Shown piece by piece: positions 32,840-41,433 of a stretch of DNA of 64,000 nt. The stretch spans positions 4,216,001-4,280,000 of the forward strand of contig OZ241900.1 of the NCBI GenBank assembly GCA_965203615.1, written 5' to 3'. The translations under genes were made by a program, and so were the position numbers. The DNA is from VXNE01 sp965203615 (GTDB lineage Bacteria; Pseudomonadota; Gammaproteobacteria; Pseudomonadales; Azotimanducaceae). Position 1 is the first letter of the stretch, and each line of letters opens with the position of its first letter. Below the pieces are notes generated by a model. That model saw only the letters and a program-made list of their open reading frames with translations. It had not been told where the DNA came from and made no database searches.

Positions 32840-33520
32840 ATGGGCATATTCTCTCGCGCGACCGAAATCGTTAACTCCAATATCAACGCATTGCTCGACA
32901 AGGCGGAAGACCCGGAGAAGATGGTTCGGCTCATCATCCAGGAAATGGAGGAGACGCTGGTCGAGGTGCGCACCACTTCGGCGCGGGCAATCGCAGAACG
33001 GAAGACGCTTTCGCGCCGGCAGGAGTCCCTCGACAAGGACGCCGCCGAATGGGAGCGCAAGGCGGAGCTCGCGATCCGCAAGGGGCGCGACGATCTCGCC
33101 CGGGGCGCGCTGGCGGAACGGGCCAGGGCCGAAGCTGCCGCCGAGGCGCTGGCGAAGGAGTCTGCCACCCTGGACGAAACCCTGGCCAAGCTGAATGATG
33201 ACATGGAGACGCTGCAGGCGAAGCTGAAGGATGCCAAGGCGCGCCAGAACGCCATCGTCATGCGCGGCAAGGCGGCGCGGAGCCGGCTCGGCATCCGGCG
33301 CCAACTGTCGGATCACAGCGTGGACGATGCGATGCTGCGTTTCGAACAGTATGAGAGCAGAATCGACGATCTCGAAGGCCAGGTCGAGTCCTACGACATG
33401 GGCCAGAAGACCTTGGCTGCGGAGATCGACGCGCTGGAGGGCGACGAGGAGGTCGATGCCGAACTGCGCCGTATGAAGGAGCGCGTGGAGCAGGGCGAAC
33501 AGGCGCGCGATGCCAACTGA
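32840..33520 (+). CDS. pspA: Phage shock protein A, membrane-stress effector
   Basis: PspA (ESCRT-III/Vipp1 family) binds PspF in the resting cell and oligomerises on damaged inner membrane. The 226-aa protein begins MGIFSRATEIVNSNINALLD, the amphipathic N-terminal helix, followed by long coiled-coil helices (ALAERARAEAAAEALAKE) and the conserved MVRLIIQEMEETLVEVR segment. ATG 32840 has AAAGGAGG upstream. First gene of pspABC and a small membrane gene. Confidence 0.95.
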   Translation: MGIFSRATEIVNSNINALLDKAEDPEKMVRLIIQEMEETLVEVRTTSARAIAERKTLSRRQESLDKDAAEWERKAELAIRKGRDDLARGALAERARAEAAAEALAKESATLDETLAKLNDDMETLQAKLKDAKARQNAIVMRGKAARSRLGIRRQLSDHSVDDAMLRFEQYESRIDDLEGQVESYDMGQKTLAAEIDALEGDEEVDAELRRMKERVEQGEQARDAN

Positions 33521-33548
33521 GAATCGGGCCCTTTGAGGAGAAGCGCGG

Positions 33549-33824
33549 GTGTACGTATTTGATGGCATGGTGTACAGCATGTGGGACGTTCTAGGAATTC
33601 TGCTCGTCCCCGTGATCCTGTTCATGGTGGTCGTCGCGCCGATCTGGCTCGTGATGCACTACCGGAGCAAGCGTCGTGCCCAGGCGGCGCTGTCAGGCGA
33701 GGAACGCGCCGAGTTGGAACGGTTGACGGACCTTGCGGACCGGATGGGCGAACGCATCGAGACCCTCGAGGCGATACTGGACGCCGAGACTCCGGGTTGG
33801 CGCAGACGCGACCCGGCGTCGTGA
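33549..33824 (+). CDS. pspB: Phage shock protein B, inner-membrane sensor component
   Basis: The 91-aa protein has one membrane helix (LGILLVPVILFMVVVAPIWL), then HYRSKRR and a coiled coil ending RIETLEAILDAETPGWRRR, which matches PspB closely. PspB with PspC relays stress to PspA. GTG 33549 is chosen because GAGGAG lies nine bases upstream; ATG 33567 or 33579 would give a length closer to E. coli PspB. It is 28 bp after pspA. Confidence 0.88.
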   Translation: MYVFDGMVYSMWDVLGILLVPVILFMVVVAPIWLVMHYRSKRRAQAALSGEERAELERLTDLADRMGERIETLEAILDAETPGWRRRDPAS

Positions 33825-33837
33825 CGGGAGGCTGCAG

Positions 33838-34665
33838 ATGAGCCGTACCGGGAGCGGCGATTCCCCCGACAACAAGCGGAGTATCAAGGACGCCACGAGG
33901 AACCTTGAGCGGGCCGTGGAGGAACTGGCCTCGGCGGCCACCGAGGAAGTTTCCGGTCGCGCCGCCAGGCTGCTCGACGACGCCGCGGCGCGTATCCGCG
34001 GCGAGACGGGCGGCGACGATGCGGACAGGCGCGAAGCCGAAGCCGCCGACAAGGCCGAACGTGGCGGCGGACGGCGCGAACGCCGTTCGAGGCGGATCCA
34101 CTACCACGACTACGAGGACTATCTGCGGCGTTCAAGCGGTCTCTACCTCGATCGGGAAAATCGCAAGATCGTCGGCGTATGCGCGGGCGTAGCGCGGTAT
34201 TTCGGCATCGAAGCGTGGGTCGCCCGTTGCGTTGCGCTGACCGGGCTGTTGTTCCTGCCGAGCATCGTGTTCCCCGCCTACTGGGTTGCCTTCTTCGTCA
34301 TGGGCCATCGTCCGTCCGCCCGATCGGGCGACGCCCGGAGGCGTACCCGGACACGTGGTTCCCTGGGAAGAAAACACGCTGAGAAAGTGCGCGGGCGCGC
34401 GGACGAGAGAAGGCGCGCGGCGCGAAGCGGCCGCCGGAACTCCGGCAGGAAAGCCGATCATCGTTCCCCGGCACCGGAGTTCGGTGCGAAGTTCTCGCCA
34501 AGACGGAGCCTGCGCGCGGCGCGGGCCGATTTCGCCGAAGTCGAACTCCGGCTGCGGCGCATGGAGGCGTTCGTCACCTCGGATCGATATGCGCTCGAGC
34601 GCGGCTTCGCGGAGATCGGCGCCAATGCGTCGTCGGGGTCTTCATCCGCAACAGGCAAGGAATAA
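33838..34665 (+). CDS. pspC: PspC-domain membrane protein with long N- and C-terminal extensions
   Basis: The PspC domain is central (about residues 95-158): SSGLYLDRENRKIVGVCAGV, then FGIEAWVARCVALTGLLFLP and a membrane helix FPAYWVAFFVMG. It is flanked by a ~90-residue N-terminal acidic/basic helical extension (RNLERAVEELASAATEEV) and a ~110-residue basic C-terminal tail ending in a helix (RADFAEVELRLRRMEAFV). At 275 aa it is about twice the size of E. coli PspC. It follows pspB by 13 bp. Confidence 0.85.
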   Translation: MSRTGSGDSPDNKRSIKDATRNLERAVEELASAATEEVSGRAARLLDDAAARIRGETGGDDADRREAEAADKAERGGGRRERRSRRIHYHDYEDYLRRSSGLYLDRENRKIVGVCAGVARYFGIEAWVARCVALTGLLFLPSIVFPAYWVAFFVMGHRPSARSGDARRRTRTRGSLGRKHAEKVRGRADERRRAARSGRRNSGRKADHRSPAPEFGAKFSPRRSLRAARADFAEVELRLRRMEAFVTSDRYALERGFAEIGANASSGSSSATGKE

Positions 34666-34680
34666 GGAACAGTAATTCAA

Positions 34681-34902
34681 ATGGATGTCTTCGTATTCGT
34701 CATACTGATCACGATCATCGGTGGTTCGATTCACCTGGCGAAGATCTGGATTCGCCGCAACGCATCCGGAAATGCGGCCAGGACCGATACCCTCGAAGAC
34801 GAGGTGCACGCGCTGCGCGAGCGCGTCGAGACGCTGGAGCGCATCGTCACCGACGACAAGTACACTCTTGATCGGGAGATCGAAAGGCTCGACGACGATT
34901 GA
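34681..34902 (+). CDS. Small membrane protein with coiled coil, end of psp operon
   Basis: A 73-aa protein with one N-terminal membrane helix (VFVFVILITIIGGSIHLAKI) and a heptad-like tail (DEVHALRERVETLERIVTDD). It resembles a PspB paralogue in layout, and its tail VTDDKYTLDREIERL echoes the PspC tail VTSDRYALERGFAEI. It is 15 bp after pspC, so likely part of the same stress operon. No specific name assigned. Confidence 0.7.
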   Translation: MDVFVFVILITIIGGSIHLAKIWIRRNASGNAARTDTLEDEVHALRERVETLERIVTDDKYTLDREIERLDDD

Positions 34903-34915
34903 GGAGGCGGGCGTC

Positions 34916-35590
34916 TCAGACCCGCATCAGGTCGGGGACATCCGTAAAGACCCCGCAAACCCCTTGTTCCTTTAGCTCAGTCGCGCGCAGCCGGTCGTTC
35001 ACCGTGAACACAAGCACGCGAAACCCCGCATCGCGCAGCCGACCGATGCGCCTGGGCGTCGCGATGTCGTTCCGGATGTTGACAGACCACGCTTCGACTG
35101 CCCGCGCCGCTCCGACCATGTCACGATAGGGGACCCTGAACACCGGCGCGCACATTGCGTCCGGCCGCGCGTGTCGAAAGGCCCTGAGCCGCTTGAGATC
35201 GCGGCTCGATACGAGCGTGTTGGCGCGGTCGTATGACAGGGCTGCCACCAGCCCCTCGGTCCCCGGTCCCTTGAGTTCGATATTGATGCCCACGTTTTCG
35301 GGCAATGCCTCCAGCACTTCCTCGAGCAGAGGGATCGCTTCCCCGTCGCCGGCGTCCAGCTTCCTGAGTTCCTCGATGCTGTAGGCGGAAACCGGACCGC
35401 GGCCGTTGGTCGTCCGATCCACCGTAGGATCGTGCATCACGGCGAGCCGGGAGTTCACGGCCTGCACGTCAAGTTCCACCGCGTCGACGCCGCAGTCGAA
35501 GGCGCGCCGAAACGACTTCATCGTGTTTTCGGGCGCGAGCCCCGCGGCGCCCCGGTGACCGATGATGAGGAAGTTGCCGTCGAAGCTCAT
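34916..35590 (-). CDS. Glycerophosphodiester phosphodiesterase
   Basis: GDPD enzymes hydrolyse deacylated phospholipids to glycerol-3-phosphate and an alcohol. The N-terminal catalytic signature IIGHRGAAGLAPENT (residues ~8-22), then VDAVELDVQAV with the metal-binding Glu and Asp, and MHDPTVDRTTNG are all present. ATG 35590 places the HRG motif at the usual distance from the N-terminus; ATG 35632 would add 14 residues and lies near the dnaX start. Length 224 aa is compact for the family. Converges with the psp operon. Confidence 0.9.
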   Translation of the reverse strand: MSFDGNFLIIGHRGAAGLAPENTMKSFRRAFDCGVDAVELDVQAVNSRLAVMHDPTVDRTTNGRGPVSAYSIEELRKLDAGDGEAIPLLEEVLEALPENVGINIELKGPGTEGLVAALSYDRANTLVSSRDLKRLRAFRHARPDAMCAPVFRVPYRDMVGAARAVEAWSVNIRNDIATPRRIGRLRDAGFRVLVFTVNDRLRATELKEQGVCGVFTDVPDLMRV

Positions 35591-35665
35591 GGCCGTCCGA
35601 ACCCGTGGAATTTCGTCCGATGACAGAGCCATTTTGTCCCCGGCGGGGCTACAATGCGAACGCCG

Positions 35666-37342
35666 ATGAGTTACCAAGTTCTCGCTCGCAAGTATCGACC
35701 CCGCAAGTTGCAGGATGTCGTCGGCCAGGACCACGCCGTCCGCGCCCTCGTCAACGCCCTCGACGGCGACCGGTTGCACCATGCCTACCTGTTCACCGGC
35801 ACGCGCGGAGTCGGCAAGACGACGATCGCCCGCGCGTTTGCGAACTGTCTGAACTGCGAAGCCGGCGTCAGTTCCGAGCCCTGCGGCACCTGCGGTTCCT
35901 GTGTCGAGATCGTCGAGGGACGGTTCGTGGACCTGATCGAGGTGGATGCGGCGTCACGGACGCGGGTGGACGACACCCGCGAACTGCTTGAGAACGTGCA
36001 GTATCTTCCGGCCCGGGGACGCTACAAGGTGTATCTCATCGACGAGGTGCACATGCTTTCCGCGTCCAGTTTCAACGCCCTGTTGAAGACCCTGGAAGAG
36101 CCGCCGTCGCACGTGAAGTTCCTGCTGGCCACGACGGATCCAAAAAAGGTCCCGATCACCGTGCTGTCGCGGTGCCTGCAGTTCAACCTGAAGAACATCC
36201 TGCCGGAACGCATTGCCGCCTATCTTGCGGCCATTCTTGAAGAGGAAGCGGTCGAATTCGAGCCGGACGCGCTCGACATCATCGCCGACGCCGCGCGGGG
36301 CAGCATGCGGGACGCGCTTTCGGTCGTGGACCAGGCCATCTCGTTCGGCGGCGGCAGGTTGGGGACCGAGGATGTGGCGACCCTGCTCGGCACGGTGCGG
36401 CGCGACGAGGTGTCCGCGCTGCTCGGCGCGCTCGCGGATTCAGACCGGCGGCGCCTGCTGCATTGCGCCGATGAACTTGCGGAGCGCAACGCGGATTTCG
36501 CGGATGTGCTCGCGGGGATGCAGCGCGCCCTGCACGACATCGCCATGGCACAGACGGTGGGAGGCGAGGTCGCCGCGTCCGTGGCGCCTTTCGTCGAACA
36601 GATGTCGCCCGAGGACGTGCAGTTGTTCTACGAGATTGCGCTGCGCGGCAGTCGGGACCTGCAGTTCGCCCCGGACCCCCGCGTCGGTTTCGAGATGACG
36701 CTCATCCGCATGCTGGTGTTCGCGCCGGAAACGGTTCGTTCCGGCGGGAAACGCGCGGTGGCAAGAGCCGGGGAAGTCACAGACCCACCCGCTGCTACGG
36801 CGCGACAGGCACAACCGGAGCTACGGCAGGAGGCTCTCCGGGAGGCCCGCCGGGAGGTTCGCCAGGAAGTACGCCGGAAGGCACCGCAAGAGAAACCCGA
36901 AGAGGCGCCCGCGGACCCGCCGGCCGACAAGCCCGCAGGCGAGACGCCAGCGGCGGACCTGTTTGCGCTGATCGAGCGGATGCGGCCTTCGGGCATCACG
37001 CGGATGGTATTCGACAACTGCCAACTCGCTTCGCGAGCGGAAGATCATTGGAAGCTGGTGCTGGCCGAGGGGCACGACCTCCTGTTGCGCGACAATACCC
37101 GCGCATCGGTTCAGGAGGTGGTGTCCGAGTACATGGGCCGGGAAGTTCGCGTCGACATCGAGATCGGCAAGCCGGACCAGGAGACTCCCGCGGAACGTCG
37201 AAGTCGGCTTCAAGCGGCGCGCCAGCGCGAGGCGGAGGAGGCGGTCGAGTCCGACGAAACGGTGCAGTCGCTGCTGCAGCTCTTCGACGGCAGGATCGGA
37301 TCCGTGCAACCCCTGCATGACCGGGAATACCGCAGCCCATGA
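35666..37342 (+). CDS. dnaX: DNA polymerase III subunits gamma/tau
   Basis: DnaX forms the clamp loader and, as tau, tethers the polymerase cores. It starts MSYQVLARKYRPRKLQDVVG, has Walker A GTRGVGKT, a four-Cys zinc cluster (CLNCEAGVSSEPCGTCGSC), the LIDEVHMLS box, and the sensor region ATTDPKKVPITVLSRC. After domain III comes a charged low-complexity linker (residues ~375-430, rich in Arg, Glu, Pro), then a tau-like C-terminal domain. The start is ATG 35666; ATG 35654 adds four residues. Followed by ybaB and recR, the classic order. Confidence 0.96.
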   Translation: MSYQVLARKYRPRKLQDVVGQDHAVRALVNALDGDRLHHAYLFTGTRGVGKTTIARAFANCLNCEAGVSSEPCGTCGSCVEIVEGRFVDLIEVDAASRTRVDDTRELLENVQYLPARGRYKVYLIDEVHMLSASSFNALLKTLEEPPSHVKFLLATTDPKKVPITVLSRCLQFNLKNILPERIAAYLAAILEEEAVEFEPDALDIIADAARGSMRDALSVVDQAISFGGGRLGTEDVATLLGTVRRDEVSALLGALADSDRRRLLHCADELAERNADFADVLAGMQRALHDIAMAQTVGGEVAASVAPFVEQMSPEDVQLFYEIALRGSRDLQFAPDPRVGFEMTLIRMLVFAPETVRSGGKRAVARAGEVTDPPAATARQAQPELRQEALREARREVRQEVRRKAPQEKPEEAPADPPADKPAGETPAADLFALIERMRPSGITRMVFDNCQLASRAEDHWKLVLAEGHDLLLRDNTRASVQEVVSEYMGREVRVDIEIGKPDQETPAERRSRLQAARQREAEEAVESDETVQSLLQLFDGRIGSVQPLHDREYRSP

Positions 37343-37382
37343 GTGCCCCACAGCCGTCGCCTCCGGCGCCGCCATTTTTCTT

Positions 37383-37421
37383 GCGAGGGGTTTCCCCTCG
37401 CGCTCCCCGGCTGAAGGCTCC
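37383..37421. repeat. Palindromic repeat, intergenic copy
   Basis: GCGAGGGG and CCCCTCGC flank a three-base loop, followed by CGCTCCCCGGCTGAAGGCTC. This is nearly identical to three units inside the DUF692 gene at 47779-47910. It lies between dnaX and ybaB, where as RNA it could form a hairpin. It looks like a REP-type dispersed element. Confidence 0.8.
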
Positions 37422-37490
37422 GACCCGGCCCAGCGCGTCGACCATGCAACAATCGCTTCCGTCGCTACGCTCTTTGGAGGCAATTGTTCC

Positions 37491-37811
37491 ATGAAGGATT
37501 TTGGCGACTTGATGAAGCAGGCGCGCGACATGCAGGCGCGTCTCGAACGCGCGCAGGAGGATCTCGCCAACGCGGAGGTGGTGGGAGAGAGCGGCGGCGG
37601 GTTGGTCAAGGTCACGCTCACGGGCCGTTTCGAGGCGCGAAAGGTGGAGATAGACCCTAGCTTGACCGGAGAGGACAGGGGACTGCTCGAGGATCTTGTA
37701 GCGGCGGCGGTGACCGACGCGGCGCAACGGGTGGAACGCATGCAGAAGGAGAAGATGTCGGCTTTCACCAAGGGCCTCGGACTCCCGTTCGGTCTCAATC
37801 TCCAGTCTTGA
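37491..37811 (+). CDS. ybaB: YbaB/EbfC nucleoid-associated protein
   Basis: The 106-aa protein matches YbaB/EbfC: MKDFGDLMKQARDMQARLER, the GESGGGLVKVTLTG strand pair and a C-terminal helix ending in GLPFGL. It binds DNA as a dimer. ATG 37491 has TTGGAGG upstream. Its stop overlaps the recR TTG start, and it keeps the usual dnaX-ybaB-recR order. Confidence 0.95.
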   Translation: MKDFGDLMKQARDMQARLERAQEDLANAEVVGESGGGLVKVTLTGRFEARKVEIDPSLTGEDRGLLEDLVAAAVTDAAQRVERMQKEKMSAFTKGLGLPFGLNLQS

Positions 37812-38410
37812 TTCGCATCAGCCCCCTGATCGATCGCCTGATCGACGCGTTTCAGATGCTCCCCGGCGTGGGTCCCAAGTGGGCCACGCGTATGACCCTT
37901 TATGTATTGCAGCACAACAGGGAGGGCGGCGACGCACTTGCAAGGTCGCTCAGTGCCGCGGTGGCTGAAGTCAAGCGTTGCCGGGACTGCCGCACGCTTT
38001 GCGAGACGGAACTGTGCGCCGCGTGTGCCAATCCGAAGCGGGACGTGGGCACGCTTTGCGTCGTCGAGTCGCCGGCGGATGTCATCGCCATCGAGCAGGC
38101 GGGCGGCTACAGCGGACGCTACTTCGTCCTGCACGGCAGGCTTTCGCCCATCGAGGGCGTCGGTCCCTCGGAACTCGGACTGGTCGACTTCGCCGAGCGC
38201 GTCCGCGAGCGCGGGATCGGCGAGGTCATTCTCGCGACGAATCCGACCGTGGAGGGGGAAGCGACGGCGCACTATATTGTCGAGGCATTGTCGGGCATGG
38301 AAGTGCGCGTGACGCGCATCGCGCATGGCGTGCCGCTCGGAGGCGAACTGGAATACATTGACGGCGGCACCATCGCCCACGCGCTGCACGGCCGGCGCGC
38401 CATCGACTAG
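37808..38410 (+). CDS. recR: Recombination mediator protein RecR
   Basis: RecR works with RecO and RecF to load RecA on gapped DNA. The 200-aa protein has the helix-hairpin-helix MLPGVGPKWATRM, a four-Cys zinc finger (CRDCRTLCETELCAAC), and the Toprim domain with CVVESPADVIAIEQAG and ATNPTVEGEATA. The start is TTG 37808, in the TTGA overlap with the ybaB stop; the next in-frame start would lose part of the conserved N-terminal region. Confidence 0.96.
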   Translation: MIRISPLIDRLIDAFQMLPGVGPKWATRMTLYVLQHNREGGDALARSLSAAVAEVKRCRDCRTLCETELCAACANPKRDVGTLCVVESPADVIAIEQAGGYSGRYFVLHGRLSPIEGVGPSELGLVDFAERVRERGIGEVILATNPTVEGEATAHYIVEALSGMEVRVTRIAHGVPLGGELEYIDGGTIAHALHGRRAID

Positions 38411-38413
38411 CTG

Positions 38414-39529
38414 TTGCGCCTGGACTCCGTGACCAATCCCCTCATCGAAACGGACGACGACCCGCGCTGGGATCTCGGTCCCTGCGGCGACGTCGTCGGC
38501 GTCGACACCGAATTCATGCGCACGCGGACCTTCTATCCGATTCCCGCTCTCTACCAGCTCGGCGGCGCGGACGGCGTCCGGCTGATCGATGCCCAGGCAC
38601 AACAGGGTTTCGCGCCGCTTCGTGAGCTCCTGACGGACGCGGCCCGCACGAAAGTGATGCACGCCTGCTCCGAAGACATGGAGATGATCGACCACCATCT
38701 CGGCCTTCGGCCCGCGGCTGTCGTGGACACCCAGGTCGCGCACGCATTCCTCGGCGCGGAGATCTCGAAGAGCTATGCCGCGACGGTCGAGGCCTACCTG
38801 GGACTCGCCGTCTCGAAGCGGGAGACGCGCTCGGACTGGTTGGCCAGGCCCCTTTCCGGTCGGCAGCTAGCCTACGCGAAGGAGGATGCGGCGCACCTGG
38901 CGACGCTCTGGTCGCACATGCGCGAACGCCTCGTGGCGCTCGGCCGGCTGTCCTGGTTCGAAGACGAAATGGCGATGATGCTGGCGCGTCCCGCACCGGA
39001 GCCGCGGGACTATTACCGGGGCATGAAGGGCGCGGGGCGCCTGCGGCCCGCGAACCTCTCGGTGTTGCGGACGCTCGCCACCTGGCGCGAACACGAAGCG
39101 AGACGGCGGGATGTGCCCCGGGCGTACGTCGTGCGCGACGAGGATCTCGTGGCCGTGGCCGAGGCCGCTCCGGTTTCGCGCGACACTCTGCTGGGGCATC
39201 TGTCCCGCGGAGCCAGGCGCCGTTATGCCAAGGCGATGCTGTCGGCCTGCGCCAAGGGCTGGAAGGAATATGAAAGTGCGCCGCCGGCGCCGCTGCCCCG
39301 GCCGCTTTCGAGGGGGGAGCGGGCGGTGGCGAAACGCATGCGCGACTGCGTTCGCGCGGTCGCGGACAGGCTTGGCCTGGCACCCGAACTGCTGGGGCGA
39401 AAGCGCCTGATCGAGGCCTGTGTTCGGCGGTTCCTGGAGAAGGGCGATTTGCCCGAGGGGTTGCTCGGCTGGCGTACGCCGCTGCTCGGCGAACGGTTCC
39501 TCGAACTGCTCCGCGCAACCAGGGGCTGA
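38414..39529 (+). CDS. rnd: Ribonuclease D
   Basis: RNase D trims the 3' ends of tRNA and other stable RNAs. The DEDD exonuclease residues are visible: VVGVDTEF (Asp, Glu), ACSEDMEMID (Asp), and YAKEDAAHLATLW (Tyr, Asp). An HRDC region follows (RTLATWREHEARRRDVPRAY). Length 371 aa is typical. The start is probably TTG 38414 or GTG 38429; no ATG fits. It lies 3 bp after recR. Confidence 0.93.
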   Translation: MRLDSVTNPLIETDDDPRWDLGPCGDVVGVDTEFMRTRTFYPIPALYQLGGADGVRLIDAQAQQGFAPLRELLTDAARTKVMHACSEDMEMIDHHLGLRPAAVVDTQVAHAFLGAEISKSYAATVEAYLGLAVSKRETRSDWLARPLSGRQLAYAKEDAAHLATLWSHMRERLVALGRLSWFEDEMAMMLARPAPEPRDYYRGMKGAGRLRPANLSVLRTLATWREHEARRRDVPRAYVVRDEDLVAVAEAAPVSRDTLLGHLSRGARRRYAKAMLSACAKGWKEYESAPPAPLPRPLSRGERAVAKRMRDCVRAVADRLGLAPELLGRKRLIEACVRRFLEKGDLPEGLLGWRTPLLGERFLELLRATRG

Positions 39530-39621
39530 GCCGGTGCCGTCGGGTGGGTTGCGCATTCCGGCAACGAGCGGCTACCGTTGCGGTATCGCGTCGACTTGTT
39601 GAGAGTGGTGGCGCTTCGCGT

Positions 39622-40065
39622 ATGAAACAGCGGCCGTTCTGGGAGACCAAGACCCTCGCGGAGATGTCCGACGAGGAGTGGGAGTCCCTTTGCGACGGCT
39701 GCGCGCGCTGCTGCACGCTGAAGCTCGACGACGAGGAAGGCCACGTGTTCTTCACCAGTGTCGTGTGCTGGCTGCTCGACCAGGAAGCCTGCCGTTGCAA
39801 GCACTACCCGGACCGGCACAAGCTGGTGGCGGATTGCGTCGAGATGGATGCGGGCAATGTCGGCAAACTGAACTTCCTGCCGACTTCCTGCGCCTATCGC
39901 CGCATCGCTGAGGGGCGGGGACTCGCCTGGTGGCATCCGCTGGTGTCCGGTTCGCCGGAAACCGTCCACGAGGCGGGAATCAGCGTACGCGGCAAGGTCG
40001 TTTCGGAGTTGGCGGTGCATCCGGACGACCTGGAGTCCCATGTCGTTCGCTGGGTGGAAGCGTGA
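39622..40065 (+). CDS. YcgN-type cysteine cluster protein (UPF0260)
   Basis: The 147-aa protein begins KQRPFWETKTLAEMSDEEWE and has the CxxCxxCC-like cluster CDGCARCCTLKL, then CRCKHY and LPTSCAYRR, all signatures of UPF0260/YcgN. The cysteines likely bind a metal or iron-sulfur cluster; the role is unknown. Its stop overlaps the next start as GTGA. Confidence 0.92.
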   Translation: MKQRPFWETKTLAEMSDEEWESLCDGCARCCTLKLDDEEGHVFFTSVVCWLLDQEACRCKHYPDRHKLVADCVEMDAGNVGKLNFLPTSCAYRRIAEGRGLAWWHPLVSGSPETVHEAGISVRGKVVSELAVHPDDLESHVVRWVEA

Positions 40066-40412
40066 GCGGATCCTGGATCGCCTGGGCGGTCGCTGCCCTC
40101 GCTGCAGTGGGGGCCGCAGCCGGCCTGCACATGGCGCTTCGCCCGTATCGCCTGGCGGCGCGGATCCCCTACCTGTTGCCGCTGCTGGTCAGCGTGTGGG
40201 CGCTCCTGCCCTGGCGCATCGCGGCGAATTCCGAGTATTTCGCGCCGGCTTTCATCGTCCTGCTGTTCCGGGGACTGTTCGAGCCCGACGGGGAACCCGC
40301 CTCCGTGGCCGCCGGATTGCTGGTGGCTACGACCATCGTCCTGGTGCTCTACTTCGTCGTCGCCGGCGTTGTGTTCGCGTGGAGGAGAAGGCCCTCGGCC
40401 AACCGGCCCTGA
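40062..40412 (+). CDS. Small inner-membrane protein, four helices
   Basis: The 116-aa protein contains about four hydrophobic segments (WIAWAVAALAAVGAAAGL, IPYLLPLLVSVWALLPW, FAPAFIVLLFRGLF, LLVATTIVLVLYFVVAGVVF). The start is GTG 40062, overlapping the YcgN-like stop. I recognise no family. Coupled expression with the Cys-cluster protein is the only functional hint. Confidence 0.75.
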   Translation: MSGSWIAWAVAALAAVGAAAGLHMALRPYRLAARIPYLLPLLVSVWALLPWRIAANSEYFAPAFIVLLFRGLFEPDGEPASVAAGLLVATTIVLVLYFVVAGVVFAWRRRPSANRP

Positions 40413-40544
40413 TCTCCCCGAACTCCACCGCCTGACGTGCTTGGAAGCGTTCTATGGGTTAGAGTACGCCGCTTCGCCTGTCGATGGCGGAGCGCAATCG
40501 CTTCCGCCCGCATGCCCGCCGCCTTATTTGGAACAGGACCCTGA

Positions 40545-41393
40545 ATGATCTTCGAGAGCACCGAAACGTATATCGCAACGGACGAACTCTCAATGGCCGT
40601 GACCGCGGCCGTGGAACTCCAACGACCGCTGTTGATCAAGGGCGAACCCGGAACGGGAAAGACGCTGCTCGCGGAGGAGGTTGCCCATACCCTCGGACTG
40701 CCGTTGATCGAGTGGCACATCAAGTCGCAGACAAAGGCGCTGCAGGGGCTCTACGAGTACGACGCCGTATCCCGGCTTCGCGATTCCCAACTCGGCGACG
40801 ACCGCGTCGGGGACATCCGCAACTACATCAAGAAGGGCAAGCTGTGGGAGGCGTTCGAGTCGGATGAGCGGGTGGTTCTCCTGATCGACGAGATCGACAA
40901 GGCGGACATCGAGTTCCCCAACGACCTGTTGCAGGAACTCGACCGCATGGAGTTCTTCGTCTACGAACTGAACCAGACGGTGACAGCGAGACACCGGCCC
41001 ATCGTCATGATCACGTCGAACAACGAGAAGGAGTTGCCCGACGCCTTCCTGCGGCGCTGCTTCTTCCACTACATCGACTTCCCCGACCGGGAGACGATGC
41101 AGGACATCGTCGGTGTGCATTTCCCTTCGATCAAGCAGGACCTGGTCAAGGAAGCCATGGACATCTTCTTCGATGTGCGCAAGGTGCCGGGGCTGAAGAA
41201 GAAGCCGTCGACGTCGGAGCTCATCGACTGGTTGAAGCTCCTGATGGCGGACGACATACCGGACGAGATACTGACCAACCGCGATCCGAGCCAGGCCATC
41301 CCGCCCCTGTACGGTGCCCTGGTCAAAAACGAACAGGACGTGCATCTGCTTGAGCGGCTCGCGTTCATGAACCGGCGGGACAGCCGCGGCTGA
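40545..41393 (+). CDS. MoxR-family AAA+ ATPase
   Basis: MoxR ATPases act as chaperones that insert metal cofactors or mature enzymes, usually with a VWA partner. Walker A is GEPGTGKTLLAEE (about residue 32), Walker B is VVLLIDEIDKAD, and sensor 1 is PIVMITSNNEKELPDAFLRRC. The 282-aa size is typical. It precedes a VWA-domain gene by 40 bp, the standard pairing. Confidence 0.92.
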   Translation: MIFESTETYIATDELSMAVTAAVELQRPLLIKGEPGTGKTLLAEEVAHTLGLPLIEWHIKSQTKALQGLYEYDAVSRLRDSQLGDDRVGDIRNYIKKGKLWEAFESDERVVLLIDEIDKADIEFPNDLLQELDRMEFFVYELNQTVTARHRPIVMITSNNEKELPDAFLRRCFFHYIDFPDRETMQDIVGVHFPSIKQDLVKEAMDIFFDVRKVPGLKKKPSTSELIDWLKLLMADDIPDEILTNRDPSQAIPPLYGALVKNEQDVHLLERLAFMNRRDSRG

Positions 41394-41433
41394 CGGAAAC
41401 TGATCCAGAACTGACCGAAGACGAAGCCTCCAG

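Noticed and set aside
32666..33625. N-terminal extension of the PspF frame across the pspA gene
   Set aside because: PspF homologues start near 32665-32701; the extension is antisense to pspA and has no domain.
36142..36148. A AAA AAG slippery heptamer in dnaX, in the right phase for -1 frameshifting
   Set aside because: It encodes the conserved DPKKVP segment at about residue 160, far upstream of where the tau/gamma switch occurs, and I saw no supporting stem-loop or Shine-Dalgarno-like stimulator. A shift here would give a non-functional stub.
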